Origin: Caulobacter hibisci
Lineage (GTDB): Bacteria > Pseudomonadota > Alphaproteobacteria > Caulobacterales > Caulobacteraceae
Direction: 5' to 3'
Length of the DNA stretch: 38,248 bases
NCBI RefSeq assembly: GCF_016135805.1
Contig: NZ_JADWOX010000031.1
Span: 1-38,248, forward strand
Positions 1-11,114 of the stretch are shown here, in pieces. The notes beneath the pieces are model-generated. The model saw only the letters and a list, made by a program, of their open reading frames with translations. It did not search any database and was not told where the DNA came from. The position numbers were made by a program, and so were the translations under genes. The stretch's first letter is position 1; the number at the start of each line of letters is the position of its first letter.

Positions 1-30
1 CTTCTCGCAGGCAGATCCGTCATTTACGAA

Positions 31-58
31 GGTCGATACGTCCGTATCGGCCTTTTTT
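31..58 (+). terminator. Rho-independent terminator of an upstream off-window gene
   Basis: A 9-bp stem (GGTCGATAC pairing with GTATCGGCC, one G-U pair) with a short loop is followed directly by six T residues. It would end transcription of a + strand gene lying before position 1. The remaining bases up to the cold-shock gene at 256 contain no convincing gene; they form its promoter and leader region. Confidence 0.7.
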
Positions 59-255
59 CGCGCCCGCGTCTACCACTCATAGTGGCATTCTGGCGACAGC
101 TGAGCCTCCGCGCGCGAATTTTTCTGGCCTGTGGCCACTTCCCATCGAGATTCTCCGTGCAAAGGGCGTAGCGCGTGCCGCAGTTTTGCGTCATGACTTG
201 CCGTGGAAGGACGCGGGCCGGCAATTGGCCCGTCGAATGAGGTTTTGAGGATAAG

Positions 256-798
256 ATGGCGAACGGTGTCGTTAAGTGGTTCAACCCGGCCAAGGGCTTT
301 GGCTTCATTCAGCCCGAGGACGGCGGCCAGGACGTGTTCGTCCACATCGCCGCGGTTGAACGTTCGGGCCTGTCGGGTCTGAACGAAGGCGATCAAGTGG
401 CTTACGAGCTGGAAGAGGACCGCCGCTCGGGCAAGACCTCGGCCGGCAACCTGCGCGTGACCGGCCATGGCGCGGCCCCGGCCGGCGGCGCGCCGCGTCG
501 TCCGCAACGCGGCTTCGACGCTCCCCGTGGCGGCGGCTATGACGCCCCGCGCGGCGGCGGCTACGGCGGCGGTGGCGGTGGCGGCGAAGCCGGCACCGGC
601 GTTGTGAAGTGGTTCAACAGCACCAAGGGCTTCGGCTTCATCCAGCCGGACAACGGCGGCGGCGACATCTTCGTGCACATCTCGGCCGTCGAGCGCGCCG
701 GCCTGCGCGGCCTGAACGAAGGCCAGCAAGTCGGCTACGAACTGGAACAGGACCGTCGCTCGGGCAAGACCTCGGCCGGCAACCTGCGCATCCTCTAA
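256..798 (+). CDS. Two-domain cold-shock protein (CspD-like)
   Basis: This 180-residue protein has two cold-shock domains, at about residues 2-68 and 114-180. Each carries the RNP1-type motif KGFGFIQP and an RNP2-type motif (VFVHI in the first, IFVHI in the second). These OB-fold domains bind single-stranded nucleic acid and act as RNA chaperones or transcription antiterminators in the cytoplasm. The domains are near duplicates, both ending RRSGKTSAGNLR. The linker (about residues 75-112) is rich in Gly, Arg and Tyr, with two PRGGGY repeats and a run of Gly, resembling an RGG-type RNA-binding tail. Double-domain Csp proteins are known in Caulobacter (CspC, CspD), where they are linked to stationary phase. 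The ATG has a GAGG Shine-Dalgarno six bases upstream. The gene is monocistronic, with a strong terminator after it. Confidence 0.93.
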   Translation: MANGVVKWFNPAKGFGFIQPEDGGQDVFVHIAAVERSGLSGLNEGDQVAYELEEDRRSGKTSAGNLRVTGHGAAPAGGAPRRPQRGFDAPRGGGYDAPRGGGYGGGGGGGEAGTGVVKWFNSTKGFGFIQPDNGGGDIFVHISAVERAGLRGLNEGQQVGYELEQDRRSGKTSAGNLRIL

Positions 799-857
799 GG
801 GATCGGTCTTTCGGCCGGGCGCGGAGCGTCCGGCCGTCTGCCGACCTGGCGAATTAG

Positions 858-916
858 GCCCCGTCGGGACCTCGCTTCTGTCGTTGCGACAGGAGCGGGT
901 TCCGGCGGGGCTTTTT
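858..916 (+). terminator. Strong rho-independent terminator of the cold-shock gene
   Basis: A long, nearly continuous hairpin has GCCCCGTCGGGACC pairing with GGTTCCGGCGGGGC, plus inner stems CGCT/AGCG and CTGTCG/CGACAG around a TTG loop. It is followed by TTTTT. It lies 60 bases after the csp stop codon, on the same strand. Confidence 0.9.
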
Positions 917-957
917 CGCATCTGTGGTTGGCGTCATCGCGGTCCTGCGGCGGACGT

Positions 958-1677
958 TCAGTGCGCGCCGCAGCACTTCTTGAATTTGCGCCCAGAACCG
1001 CACGGGCAGGCTTCGTTGCGCCCGGTCTTCGGCATGCCCGATCGTGGGTTCGCGTTCCGCCAGAAGGCGTGAATCCGCAGAACGGTTTCCGGCACAAACT
1101 GGTCGGCGTTGGCGAAAAGCTCTTCCACGATCTCGGCGGGCAGCTCGACGAGGCGCTCGCCGTCCTCGTCGGCGCACAGCGCCAGGAGAGGCGTCAGCAG
1201 GTGGCCGTCGGTTTCCGAGCTCAACAGCCTGTCCCAGGCCGCGTAGCGCAGGCTGACCGCCATCACAAAGCCTTCGGCCCAGTCGGAGGCAATGATCTCC
1301 CCGGTCTCGGTTTCGAGGAATATGGGATCGAGCACGCGGGCCCCGAGACCCCGAAGGATCGTGTTGTAGCGGTTCATGATGGCCCCGAGAACCTTCTGGG
1401 CCTCGAGTTCATCGGCGAACGGCGGCTCGGCGCCGCCCCAGACCAGCGGCAGCCACTCGGCGGGCATGACCAATTCCGGCCCGACCGCCACGCCCGTCAG
1501 GAAGCCGTCGAGTTCGCTCAGCGTCAGGGTGCTGTCGGGAACGCCTTCCGACATCAGGAAGGCGTCGAGGATTTCGAGATCGGGGGTGAGGTCGGTGGCT
1601 TCGAGCGACACGGCGGGCCCTGTGCTGGGAGGAAGGCTGGATCGGACGATGGGCAAGCGGCGATCCCGCAGCGCCAT
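958..1677 (-). CDS. UPF0149/YecA-family protein with C-terminal SEC-C zinc motif
   Basis: Up to 239 residues. The central part (about residues 30-190) matches the UPF0149 (YecA/YgfB) family, with the typical stretch LSELDGFLTG followed by a Trp-rich segment. The C-terminus ends in a SEC-C motif (CPCGSG...KKCC), the zinc-binding module also found at the end of SecA. The cellular role of such fusions is not established; the motif suggests contact with SecB, ribosomes or another protein partner. The start is uncertain. The ATG at 1677 has no visible ribosome binding site and its first ~22 residues look non-homologous. A GTG at 1611, just before the conserved region, is an alternative. The gene converges on the csp terminator and lies downstream of maeB on the same strand, with a hairpin between them. 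Confidence 0.85.
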   Translation of the reverse strand: MALRDRRLPIVRSSLPPSTGPAVSLEATDLTPDLEILDAFLMSEGVPDSTLTLSELDGFLTGVAVGPELVMPAEWLPLVWGGAEPPFADELEAQKVLGAIMNRYNTILRGLGARVLDPIFLETETGEIIASDWAEGFVMAVSLRYAAWDRLLSSETDGHLLTPLLALCADEDGERLVELPAEIVEELFANADQFVPETVLRIHAFWRNANPRSGMPKTGRNEACPCGSGRKFKKCCGAH

Positions 1678-1729
1678 CGTCGTCGCGTCGTCAGCTTACA
1701 GGGCTTGCTCTGCCTGTCGAATGCAGGTT

Positions 1730-1774
1730 GCGCCTGTTCGTCCCGGCCCGTGCGGGCTGGGATGAACAGGCGCG
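1730..1774. terminator. Long palindrome after maeB, possible bidirectional terminator
   Basis: Arms of about 20 bases (starting GCGCCTGTTC and ending GAACAGGCGC) are nearly perfectly complementary around a three-base loop. The element begins five bases past the maeB stop codon. There is no T tract on either side, so it may work as a Rho-assisted terminator or as a 3'-end stabilising hairpin rather than a classical intrinsic terminator. Confidence 0.55.
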
Positions 1775-1779
1775 CCTTC

Positions 1780-4083
<2,304 letters not shown>

Positions 4084-4475
4084 CGATCGGTCCTGTTCTG
4101 CGCAGCGCTGTGGCGCGGGCCGTCTTCTTTGATGCGCCCTCCGTCCTGGAGCGCGCGCGCGGCCCGTCTGCCGGTGTTGCTAACGGGGTTGGCCGCGCTT
4201 TTCCAACCTTACGCAGCGTCCGCCGACCATTTTTTGCGATTCTACGCCGCTTTGCCGTCGTCAGGCGCCGGGCGGACGGGGATCGGGCGCGGCTGGTAAG
4301 TAATAAAAGACTTATATACGCTCAATCGGCGGGCGCCGGTCGCCGCCTGGGCGGGCGATCGGGCTCGCGGCGCAGGCGTCCGTCGCGCCGAGGCTGGACA
4401 GTCGGCGGTCCAGGTTCCAGCCTCTGAAGTAGAGGTGAAAGAGCGTATGATGACCCCAACCCCGCAGGACCCAGC
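4084..4475. other. Divergent intergenic region between maeB and uraH
   Basis: About 390 bases with no supported gene. It holds the AAGT-N8-ACTT palindrome (4297-4314) inside an AT-rich patch and, nearer uraH, a candidate promoter: TCTGAA at 4423-4428, a 17-base spacer, then TATGAT at 4446-4451. An inverted repeat CCTCT-N5-AGAGG spans 4421-4435 over that -35. I looked here for a uraD reading frame and saw none. Confidence 0.6.
4297..4314. promoter_or_regulatory. Putative operator AAGT-N8-ACTT, copy 1 (uraH-xdh-guaD promoter region)
   Basis: The palindrome TAAGT-N8-ACTTA has spacer AATAAAAG. It lies about 160 bases before uraH and 215 before maeB, in an AT-rich patch unlike the surrounding DNA. 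The same half-sites and the same eight-base spacing recur at 14578-14595 and 16648-16665, each in front of a nitrogen-scavenging gene. This is read directly from the sequence; the cognate regulator is unknown. Confidence 0.6.
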
Positions 4476-4823
4476 ATGAGCGGCCTGACGACCCACATCC
4501 TCGACACCGCCGCAGGCCAGCCGGCCGCCAGGGTGGCCTTGCGCGTCTACCGCCGGGGCGAGGGCGCGCCGGTGCTGCTGAAGACGGTGGAGACCGACGC
4601 CGACGGCCGCGCGCGGCTGGTCGAGGGCGAGGCCCTGGCGGTCGGCGGCTATCGCATCGAGTTCGACGTCGCCGCCTATTTCGCCGCCAGCGGGGCCAAG
4701 GTCTCCGACCCGCCGTTCCTCGATGTGGTGACCATCGATTTCTCCGTGGCCGATCCGACCCAGCACCACCACGTGCCGCTGCTGGTCTCGCCGTTCGGCT
4801 ATTCGACCTATAGAGGCAGCTGA
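4476..4823 (+). CDS. uraH: 5-hydroxyisourate hydrolase (transthyretin-like)
   Basis: It hydrolyses 5-hydroxyisourate, the product of urate oxidation, to OHCU, the second step of ureide formation. The 115-residue length is normal. The start LTTHILDTAAGQPA matches the conserved N-terminus with its catalytic His (residue 7). The C-terminus YRGS is the family signature tetrapeptide that lines the active site in place of the transthyretin ending. No periplasmic signal is present, so it is cytoplasmic. The ATG has GCAGGA upstream. It is the first gene of the operon and stops one base before xdhA. Urate oxidase and OHCU decarboxylase, its usual partners, are absent from the window. Confidence 0.95.
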   Translation: MSGLTTHILDTAAGQPAARVALRVYRRGEGAPVLLKTVETDADGRARLVEGEALAVGGYRIEFDVAAYFAASGAKVSDPPFLDVVTIDFSVADPTQHHHVPLLVSPFGYSTYRGS

Positions 4824-4824
4824 G

Positions 4825-6306
4825 ATGGGCGGGACGATCCGGTTCCTGCTCGACGGCCAGGTGCAGGAGGCGGCCGGCGTCGATCCGACCGCCACCCTGC
4901 TGGAGCACCTGCGCGGACCGCTGCGCCGGACCGGAACCAAGGAAGGCTGCGCCGAGGGCGACTGCGGCTCGTGCACCGTGCTGGTCGGCGAGCTGACCAC
5001 GGGCGACGACCTCGCGGCGGTGCGCTGGCGAGCAGTCAATTCCTGCATCCAGTTCCTGCCGATGCTGGACGGCAAGGCGGTGATGACCGTCGAGAGCCTG
5101 GCCTGTGAAGGCGCGGGCGGCGGATGCGCCGGAAAACCTCATCCCGTGCAGCAGGCGATGATCGACAAGCACGGCTCGCAATGCGGCTTCTGCACGCCGG
5201 GCATCGTCATGTCGCTGTACGGCCGGGCCGTCGGCGCCTGCGGGGCGGGGGCGCCGGTCGAGGACGTGCTGGCGGGGAACCTGTGCCGCTGCACCGGCTA
5301 TGGCCCCATCCTGGAGGCCGCGCGCGAGGTGGTGCGCGAGGCCGCGCCGGACGTGGCCGCGCCGCTGCGGGCGATCCAGCGCGAGACCATGCTCAGCGTC
5401 GCCTATGACGATCCGATCCGGGGCGTGGTCCGCCGCTGGCTGGCGCCGCGCTGCCTCTCGAAGCTGGCGGCCGCCGCCGAGGCCAATCCGGACGCGGCCT
5501 TCGTGGCCGGGGCGACCGATGTCGGCCTGTGGGTGACCAAGCTGAGGAAGCCGCCCCAGATCCTGATCGACATCGGCCGCGTGCCGGAGCTGAAAGCCAT
5601 CACCCGCGCCGGCGACGCTTTGCGCATCGGCGCCGGCGTTCGCTATGTCGATGCGCTGGAGACCCTGGCCGGCCGCTATCCCAGCCTGGGCGACATGATG
5701 CGGCGGCTGGGGTCGACCCAGGTGCGCAACAGCGGCACGATCGGCGGAAACATCGCCAACGGTTCGCCGATCGGCGACATGCCGCCGGCCCTGATCGCGC
5801 TGGGCGCCACCCTGGTGCTGCGTCGGGGCGAGCAGGTGCGCGAGATCCCTCTGGAGGACTTCTTCGTCGCCTATGGCCAGCAGGACCGCCAGCCGGGCGA
5901 GTTCGTCGAGGCGGTGATCGTGCCGCGCGGCCCGGAGGGGCAGATCTTCAAGGTCTACAAGCTGTCCAAGCGCTTCGACCAGGACATCTCGGCGGTCTGC
6001 GCGGCCTTCGCCATCACGGTGGTGGACGGCGTGGTCAGCGCGGCGCGCATCGCCTTCGGCGGCATGGCCGGCACGCCCAAGCGGGCTAGCGCCTGCGAGG
6101 CGGCCCTGGTCGGCCAGGCCTGGACGCGGCAGATCGTCGAGGCCGCCGCCGCCAGGCTGGACGAGGACTATACGCCGCTGTCGGACATGCGGGCCTCGGC
6201 CGCCTATCGGGCGACCACGGCGCGCAACCTGCTGATCCGCGCCTTCCTCGAAAGCGCCCAGCCGGGCGTGGCGACCAGCGTGCTGGCGGAGGCGGCGTAT
6301 GGCTGA
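4825..6306 (+). CDS. xdhA: Xanthine dehydrogenase small subunit (2Fe-2S and FAD)
   Basis: This electron-transfer subunit passes electrons from the molybdenum centre via two [2Fe-2S] clusters to FAD and NAD+. Residues ~5-80 are a plant-type ferredoxin domain with Cys42, Cys47, Cys50 and Cys74. Residues ~85-165 are the second cluster domain, with Cys120, Cys123, Cys154 and Cys156 in QCGFCTPG and NLCRCTGYG. From ~200 the FAD-binding domain of the CO-dehydrogenase flavoprotein type follows, including FVAGATDVG and GGNIANGSPIGD. The 493-residue length equals that of two-subunit bacterial enzymes. It is translationally coupled to uraH (one-base gap) and its 3' end overlaps xdhB by 8 bases. Confidence 0.96.
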   Translation: MGGTIRFLLDGQVQEAAGVDPTATLLEHLRGPLRRTGTKEGCAEGDCGSCTVLVGELTTGDDLAAVRWRAVNSCIQFLPMLDGKAVMTVESLACEGAGGGCAGKPHPVQQAMIDKHGSQCGFCTPGIVMSLYGRAVGACGAGAPVEDVLAGNLCRCTGYGPILEAAREVVREAAPDVAAPLRAIQRETMLSVAYDDPIRGVVRRWLAPRCLSKLAAAAEANPDAAFVAGATDVGLWVTKLRKPPQILIDIGRVPELKAITRAGDALRIGAGVRYVDALETLAGRYPSLGDMMRRLGSTQVRNSGTIGGNIANGSPIGDMPPALIALGATLVLRRGEQVREIPLEDFFVAYGQQDRQPGEFVEAVIVPRGPEGQIFKVYKLSKRFDQDISAVCAAFAITVVDGVVSAARIAFGGMAGTPKRASACEAALVGQAWTRQIVEAAAARLDEDYTPLSDMRASAAYRATTARNLLIRAFLESAQPGVATSVLAEAAYG

Positions 6307-8632
6307 TTCCGGCGCTTCGCTAAACGTCACCCCGTTCCAGGGCGTCCACGCCTCGGTTCCGCACGACAGCGCCCTGCGCCATGTGACGGGCACGGCGATC
6401 TATGTCGACGACCTGCCCGAGCCGCCGGGCACGCTGCACGTGCATCTGGGCATGAGCACCAAGGCCCATGCGCGGATCGTGTCGATGAACCTGGACGCCG
6501 TGCGCGCCGCCCCCGGCGTGGTCTGCGTGCTGACGGCGGCCGACATTCCCGGCGAGAACGACGTCAGCCCGGTGATCCACGACGACAAGCTGTTCGCCGA
6601 CGGCGAGGTCTATTGCGTGGGCCAGAGCCTGTTCGCGGTGGCGGCGACCTCGATCGCCGCGGCGCGGGCGGCCGCCGCCAAGGCCGTGGTCGACTACGAG
6701 GACCTGCCGGCGGCGATCACCATCGCGGATGCGGCGGCGGCGGACCTGAAGATCGAGGCCAGCCAGCGTATGGCGCGCGGCGACGCGCAGGCGGCCCTGG
6801 CCGCCGCGCCCAACCGCATCCAGGGCCGCCACGCCATCGGTGGCCAGGACCACTTCTATCTCGAAGGCCAGGCCTCGCTGGCGACGCCGCGCGAGGAGGG
6901 CGACGTCCACGTCTGGTGCTCGACCCAGCATCCCAGCGAGGTGCAGCACCTGGTCGCCAACGTGCTGGGCCGGCCCAGCCACGCCGTGATCGTCGAGGTG
7001 CGGCGAATGGGCGGCGGCTTCGGCGGCAAGGAGACGCAAGCCTCGCTGTTCGCGGCGGCCGCGGCCCTCGTGGCGGTGAAGACCGGCCGCCCGGCCAAGT
7101 GCCGGCCCGACCGCGACGAAGACATGGTCATGACCGGCAAGCGGCATGACTTCGAGGTCGGCTACGACGTCGGTTTCGACGACGAGGGCCGGTTGCTGGG
7201 GATCAAGCTGGAGCTGGCCTCGCGCTGCGGGGCGACGACGGATCTTTCGCCGGCCATCAACGACCGGGCGATGTTCCACGTCGACAACACCTACTACCTG
7301 CCGGCGGTCGAGATCGTCTCGCACCGCTATCGCACCCACACCGTCTCCAACACCGCCTTCCGGGGCTTTGGCGGGCCGCAGGGCATGGCGGCGATCGAGC
7401 GGGTGATGGACGCGGTGGCCCAGGCGACGGGGCTGGATCCGCTGGAGGTGCGTCGGCGCAATCTCTACGGGGATGGCGGGCGGAACCTGACGCCCTACTA
7501 CCAGGTGGTCGAGGACAACGTCGCGCCGCAGCTGATCGAGGATCTGGCGCGGTCTTGCGACTACGACGCCCGCCAGCGGGCGGTGGACGCCTTCAACGCG
7601 GCCAATCCGATCCTCAAGAAGGGCCTGGCCCTGACGCCGGTGAAGTTCGGCATCTCGTTCACCACCACCCACCTGAACCAGGCCGGGGCGCTGGTCCATC
7701 TCTATGCCGACGGCTCGATCATGCTGAACCATGGCGGCACCGAGATGGGGCAGGGGCTCTATATCAAGGTCGCCCAGGTCGCCGCCGAGGCGTTCCAGGT
7801 TCCACTTGATCGGGTGAAGATCACCGCCACCACCACCGACAAGGTGCCCAACACCTCGGCCACGGCCGCTTCGTCGGGCGCGGACCTCAACGGCATGGCG
7901 GTGCTGGACGCGGCCAACACGCTGAAGGCCCGGCTGGTCGAGTTCGCGGCCGGCAAGTGGGGCGTGCCCGCCGAGGAGGTGGCGTTCACCCCCGAGGGCG
8001 TGCGGATCGGGGCCGAGCTGGTCGGCTTCGGTCAGCTGTGCCGGGCTGCCCATATCGGCCGGATTTCGCTGTCGGCCACGGGCTTCTACGCCACGCCGAA
8101 GATCACCTACGACCGCAAGACCCATCGCGGGCGGCCGTTCTACTACTTCGCCTATGGCGCGGCCTGCAGCGAGGTGGTGATCGACACCCTGACCGGCGAG
8201 ACCAAGGTGCTGCGCGCCGACATACTGCACGACGTGGGCCGCTCGCTGAACCCGGCCATCGACCTTGGCCAGGTGGAGGGCGGCTTCATCCAGGGCATGG
8301 GCTGGCTGACCACCGAGGAACTGGTCTACGACGCCAAGGGCGTGCTGAAGACCCATGCCCCCTCGACCTACAAGATCCCGACGGCGGGCGACCGGCCGCG
8401 TGTGCTCAACGTCGCCCTGTGGGAGCCCGGCCGCAACGCCGAGCCGACCATCCACCGCTCCAAGGCCGTGGGCGAGCCGCCGCTGATGCTGGGCATCTCG
8501 GTGTTCTCGGCGATCACCCGGGCGGTGGCGGCGGCCGGGGAGCATCGGGTGATGCCGAACCTGGACGCGCCGGCGACGCCGGAGGCGGTGCTGATGGCGG
8601 TCGAGGACGTGAGACGGCGGGCCGATGGGTAG
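6299..8632 (+). CDS. xdhB: Xanthine dehydrogenase large subunit (molybdopterin-binding)
   Basis: This catalytic subunit hydroxylates hypoxanthine to xanthine and xanthine to urate at the molybdenum centre. It has 777 residues. The residues that define a purine hydroxylase, as opposed to an aldehyde oxidase, are in place: Glu245 in GGGFGGKE (bovine Glu802), Arg323 in NDRAMFH (Arg880), Arg355 and Phe357 in AFRGFGGPQ (Arg912, Phe914), Phe454 in GISFT (Phe1009) and the general base Glu726 in KAVGEPP (Glu1261). I assigned these by matching spacing and motifs to the remembered bovine sequence. The ATG overlaps the end of xdhA, giving tight coupling. A 38-base gap to the xdhC start holds only its ribosome binding site. 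Confidence 0.96.
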   Translation: MADSGASLNVTPFQGVHASVPHDSALRHVTGTAIYVDDLPEPPGTLHVHLGMSTKAHARIVSMNLDAVRAAPGVVCVLTAADIPGENDVSPVIHDDKLFADGEVYCVGQSLFAVAATSIAAARAAAAKAVVDYEDLPAAITIADAAAADLKIEASQRMARGDAQAALAAAPNRIQGRHAIGGQDHFYLEGQASLATPREEGDVHVWCSTQHPSEVQHLVANVLGRPSHAVIVEVRRMGGGFGGKETQASLFAAAAALVAVKTGRPAKCRPDRDEDMVMTGKRHDFEVGYDVGFDDEGRLLGIKLELASRCGATTDLSPAINDRAMFHVDNTYYLPAVEIVSHRYRTHTVSNTAFRGFGGPQGMAAIERVMDAVAQATGLDPLEVRRRNLYGDGGRNLTPYYQVVEDNVAPQLIEDLARSCDYDARQRAVDAFNAANPILKKGLALTPVKFGISFTTTHLNQAGALVHLYADGSIMLNHGGTEMGQGLYIKVAQVAAEAFQVPLDRVKITATTTDKVPNTSATAASSGADLNGMAVLDAANTLKARLVEFAAGKWGVPAEEVAFTPEGVRIGAELVGFGQLCRAAHIGRISLSATGFYATPKITYDRKTHRGRPFYYFAYGAACSEVVIDTLTGETKVLRADILHDVGRSLNPAIDLGQVEGGFIQGMGWLTTEELVYDAKGVLKTHAPSTYKIPTAGDRPRVLNVALWEPGRNAEPTIHRSKAVGEPPLMLGISVFSAITRAVAAAGEHRVMPNLDAPATPEAVLMAVEDVRRRADG

Positions 8633-8670
8633 GGCGCGTTTCCTGACCCTGTCCCATGGGAGAGGTTAGA

Positions 8671-9696
8671 TTGCTGGCGACCCACAAGAACTGGGCCCGC
8701 GCAGCCCTGTCACGGCTCGACGCCGACGACCATGCCGCCCTGGTCACCGTACTCGCCACCGAGGGCTCGGCGCCGCGCGAGGCCGGGACCAAGATGGTGG
8801 TCTGGGAGGGCGGGCAGTCGGGCACGATCGGCGGCGGCAATCTGGAGCACCAGGCGACGAACCAGGCGCGGCGGATGCTGGTCGGATCCCAGGCCGCCTT
8901 CGCGATCCAGGACTACCCGCTCGGACCGCTGCTGGCCCAGTGCTGCGGCGGCCGGGTGCGGCTGATGATCGAGCGGGTCGAGGCGGCCAGCCGCGACTGG
9001 CTGACCGAGGCCGCCCGGCGGATGGACGCCGACCAGCCGTTCGAGCTGCGCACCCACTTCGACCCGGGCCTGCTGACCAAGACCATCGCCCCGATCGCGG
9101 CGCTCGATACCGACCCGCCGGCCGTGCGCCTGGCCGGCGCGCCGGCGGCGGCGCGCGGCAAGCGGCCCGACCTGGGCGACGAGCTGGTCGAGCGTAGCGA
9201 GGCCCCGCGCCGGCCGCTGCTGCTGTTCGGCGCCGGCCATGTGGGCCAGGCGATCGCGAGGGCCTTCGCGCCCCTGCCGTTCAAGCTCGGCTGGTACGAC
9301 AGCCGGCCCGAGGCGGCCGAGGTTCCCGGCGTGACTGTGCGCGAACCGGCCGAGCTGGCCGCCCTGGCCATGGGGGCTTCGGCCGACGCCTACGGCCTGA
9401 TCCTGACCCACGACCACGCCCTGGACTACGCCCTGGCCTCGGCCGGGCTGGCCGGCGGCGGCTTTGACTATCTCGGCCTGATCGGCTCGAAGACCAAGCG
9501 GGCGCGGTTCATGCACCGGCTGCGCGACGACGGCTTTTCGGCGGTGACGCTGAACCGCCTGACCTGCCCGATCGGCCTGCCGGGCCTGAAGAGCAAGGCG
9601 CCCGAGGTGATCGCCGTCTCGGTGGCCGCCGACCTGCTGATGCGGCTGGAAGCCGCTCAAGCCAGCAACGACGAGGACCAGAGTGCAAGCGTTTAG
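8671..9696 (+). CDS. xdhC: Xanthine dehydrogenase accessory protein XdhC (Moco sulfuration/insertion)
   Basis: XdhC binds molybdenum cofactor, promotes its sulfuration and inserts it into XdhB. The N-terminal XdhC/CoxI domain includes VTVLATEGSAPREAG, GGGNLEH and a CCGG motif. A C-terminal Rossmann-like domain begins LLLFGAGHVGQAIA. I place the start at TTG 8671 because GGGAGAGG sits five bases before it. The in-frame ATG at 8656 overlaps that Shine-Dalgarno and has none of its own; it would add five residues. The result is 341 residues, normal for the family. The 3' end overlaps guaD by 14 bases. Confidence 0.93.
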   Translation: MLATHKNWARAALSRLDADDHAALVTVLATEGSAPREAGTKMVVWEGGQSGTIGGGNLEHQATNQARRMLVGSQAAFAIQDYPLGPLLAQCCGGRVRLMIERVEAASRDWLTEAARRMDADQPFELRTHFDPGLLTKTIAPIAALDTDPPAVRLAGAPAAARGKRPDLGDELVERSEAPRRPLLLFGAGHVGQAIARAFAPLPFKLGWYDSRPEAAEVPGVTVREPAELAALAMGASADAYGLILTHDHALDYALASAGLAGGGFDYLGLIGSKTKRARFMHRLRDDGFSAVTLNRLTCPIGLPGLKSKAPEVIAVSVAADLLMRLEAAQASNDEDQSASV

Positions 9697-10966
9697 GGCG
9701 TCGATCCTCCATCTCCTGGATGATCCGACCAAGAGCGGGGAGGCGGTCGCCTTCCACGCCGACGGCCTGCTGGTCGTCGACGCCGGCCGCGTCGTAGCCT
9801 GCGGCGACCATGCCGAGCTCGCGCCGGTTTATGCCGACGTGCCGGTCGAGGACCTGAGCGGCTGCTGGATCACGCCAGGCTTCATCGACACTCACATCCA
9901 CTTCCCGCAGGTCGACATCGTCGCCGCCCATGGCGCGCAGCTGCTCGACTGGCTGGAGCAGCACACCTTCCCCGCCGAGGCGGCCTTCGCCGATCCGGAT
10001 CACGCGAAGGAGGCCGCAGGCTTCTTCGTCGACGAGTTGCTGCGCAACGGCACGACCACGGCCCTGGTGTTCGGCTCGGTGCACAAGGGCTCGGTCGACG
10101 CCCTGTTCGCCGAGGCCTATGCGCGCGACATGCGGCTGATCGCCGGCAAGACCCTGATGGACCGCAATGCGCCTCTGGGGTTGATGGACGACGTCGAGAC
10201 CGCGCGTGCCGACATGGAAAGCCTGATCGCCGACTGGCATGGCAAGGGGCGCCTCGGCTACGCCGTCACCCCGCGCTTCGCCATCAGCTGCACCGACGCC
10301 CAGCTGGAGATGGCCGGGCAGGTGCTCGCTGAGCACCCTGGCGTCTGGATGCAGACCCACCTGTCGGAAAACCCGCGCGAGATCGACGAGACCGCCCAGC
10401 TGTTTCCCGGCGCGACCGACTATCTGGGCGTCTACGAGCGGTTCGGCCTGGTTCAGAAGCGGTCGGTCTTCGCCCACTGCGTCCACCTGCAGGGCGAGGC
10501 GTTCCAGCGGCTGGCGGCGAAGGACGCTGCGGTGGCCTTCTGCCCGACCTCGAACCTGTTCCTGGGGTCTGGCCTGTTCCCGCTGGACGAGGCCTGCGCG
10601 CACGGGGTGAAGGTGGGCATGGGCACCGACGTCGGAGCCGGCACGACCTTCTCGATCCTCCACACCCTGGGCGAGGCCTACAAGGTGGGACAGCTGCGGG
10701 GCGCGGCGCTGGACCCGTTCCAGGCGCTGTACCTGGCCACGCTAGGCGGGGCGCGGGCGCTGGATCTGGACGACCGGATCGGCAATCTCGCCCCCGGCAA
10801 GGAGGCTGACTTCCTGGTGCTGGATCTCGCCGCGACGCCCCTGCTGGCGCGCCGGCTGGCGGCCGCCAAGGGGCTGGAGGACCGGCTGTTCGCGTTGACC
10901 GTGCTGGGGGATGACCGGGTGGTGGCGCGGACGTACTTGGCCGGGGTGGAGCGGCATCGGAAGTAG
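9683..10966 (+). CDS. guaD: Guanine deaminase
   Basis: It deaminates guanine to xanthine, feeding XdhAB. The 427 residues form an amidohydrolase-superfamily TIM barrel. Metal ligands and catalytic residues are visible: His71 and His73 in PGFIDTHIHFPQ, His226 and Glu229 in QTHLSEN, His265 in AHCVHL and Asp316 in GTDVGAGT. CPTSNLFLGSG is the guanine deaminase signature that separates it from other amidohydrolases. The start is a GTG at 9683 with GAGG about seven bases upstream, inside the end of xdhC, so translation is coupled. It is the last gene of the uraH-xdhABC-guaD operon and is followed by a palindromic repeat. Confidence 0.95.
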   Translation: MQAFRASILHLLDDPTKSGEAVAFHADGLLVVDAGRVVACGDHAELAPVYADVPVEDLSGCWITPGFIDTHIHFPQVDIVAAHGAQLLDWLEQHTFPAEAAFADPDHAKEAAGFFVDELLRNGTTTALVFGSVHKGSVDALFAEAYARDMRLIAGKTLMDRNAPLGLMDDVETARADMESLIADWHGKGRLGYAVTPRFAISCTDAQLEMAGQVLAEHPGVWMQTHLSENPREIDETAQLFPGATDYLGVYERFGLVQKRSVFAHCVHLQGEAFQRLAAKDAAVAFCPTSNLFLGSGLFPLDEACAHGVKVGMGTDVGAGTTFSILHTLGEAYKVGQLRGAALDPFQALYLATLGGARALDLDDRIGNLAPGKEADFLVLDLAATPLLARRLAAAKGLEDRLFALTVLGDDRVVARTYLAGVERHRK

Positions 10967-10979
10967 CCGAGCCCTGAAA

Positions 10980-11112
10980 ACAGGAACCTCCCCCTGTGGG
11001 GGAGGTGTCGCCGAAGGCGACGGTGGGGGGACGTTTTCAGCCGCCGAAGCATTGGCCGAACTCCCCCCACCGACCGCTGCGCGGTCGCCTCCCCCAGAGG
11101 GGGAGGTTCTTT
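10980..11112. repeat. Paired REP-like palindromic element, copy A
   Basis: Two inverted copies of a unit built on CCTCCCCC...GGGGGAGG, each followed by an inner GTCGCC/GGCGAC or CGACCG/CGGTCG stem, face each other across ~35 bases. It fills the gap between the convergent guaD and nucleoside hydrolase genes, so it may also act as a bidirectional terminator. Related units lie at 36850-36975 and 38088-38130. Confidence 0.75.
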
Positions 11113-11114
11113 TC

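Noticed and set aside
4320..4475. Possible OHCU decarboxylase (uraD) fragment before uraH
   Set aside because: The frame beginning LNRRAPVAAWAG has no family motifs beyond chance similarity and no start with a ribosome binding site.
6320..8545. Long minus-strand open frame (741 aa) opposite xdhB
   Set aside because: It is the antisense shadow of a gene with all catalytic residues in place; its composition is that of reverse-strand GC-rich DNA.
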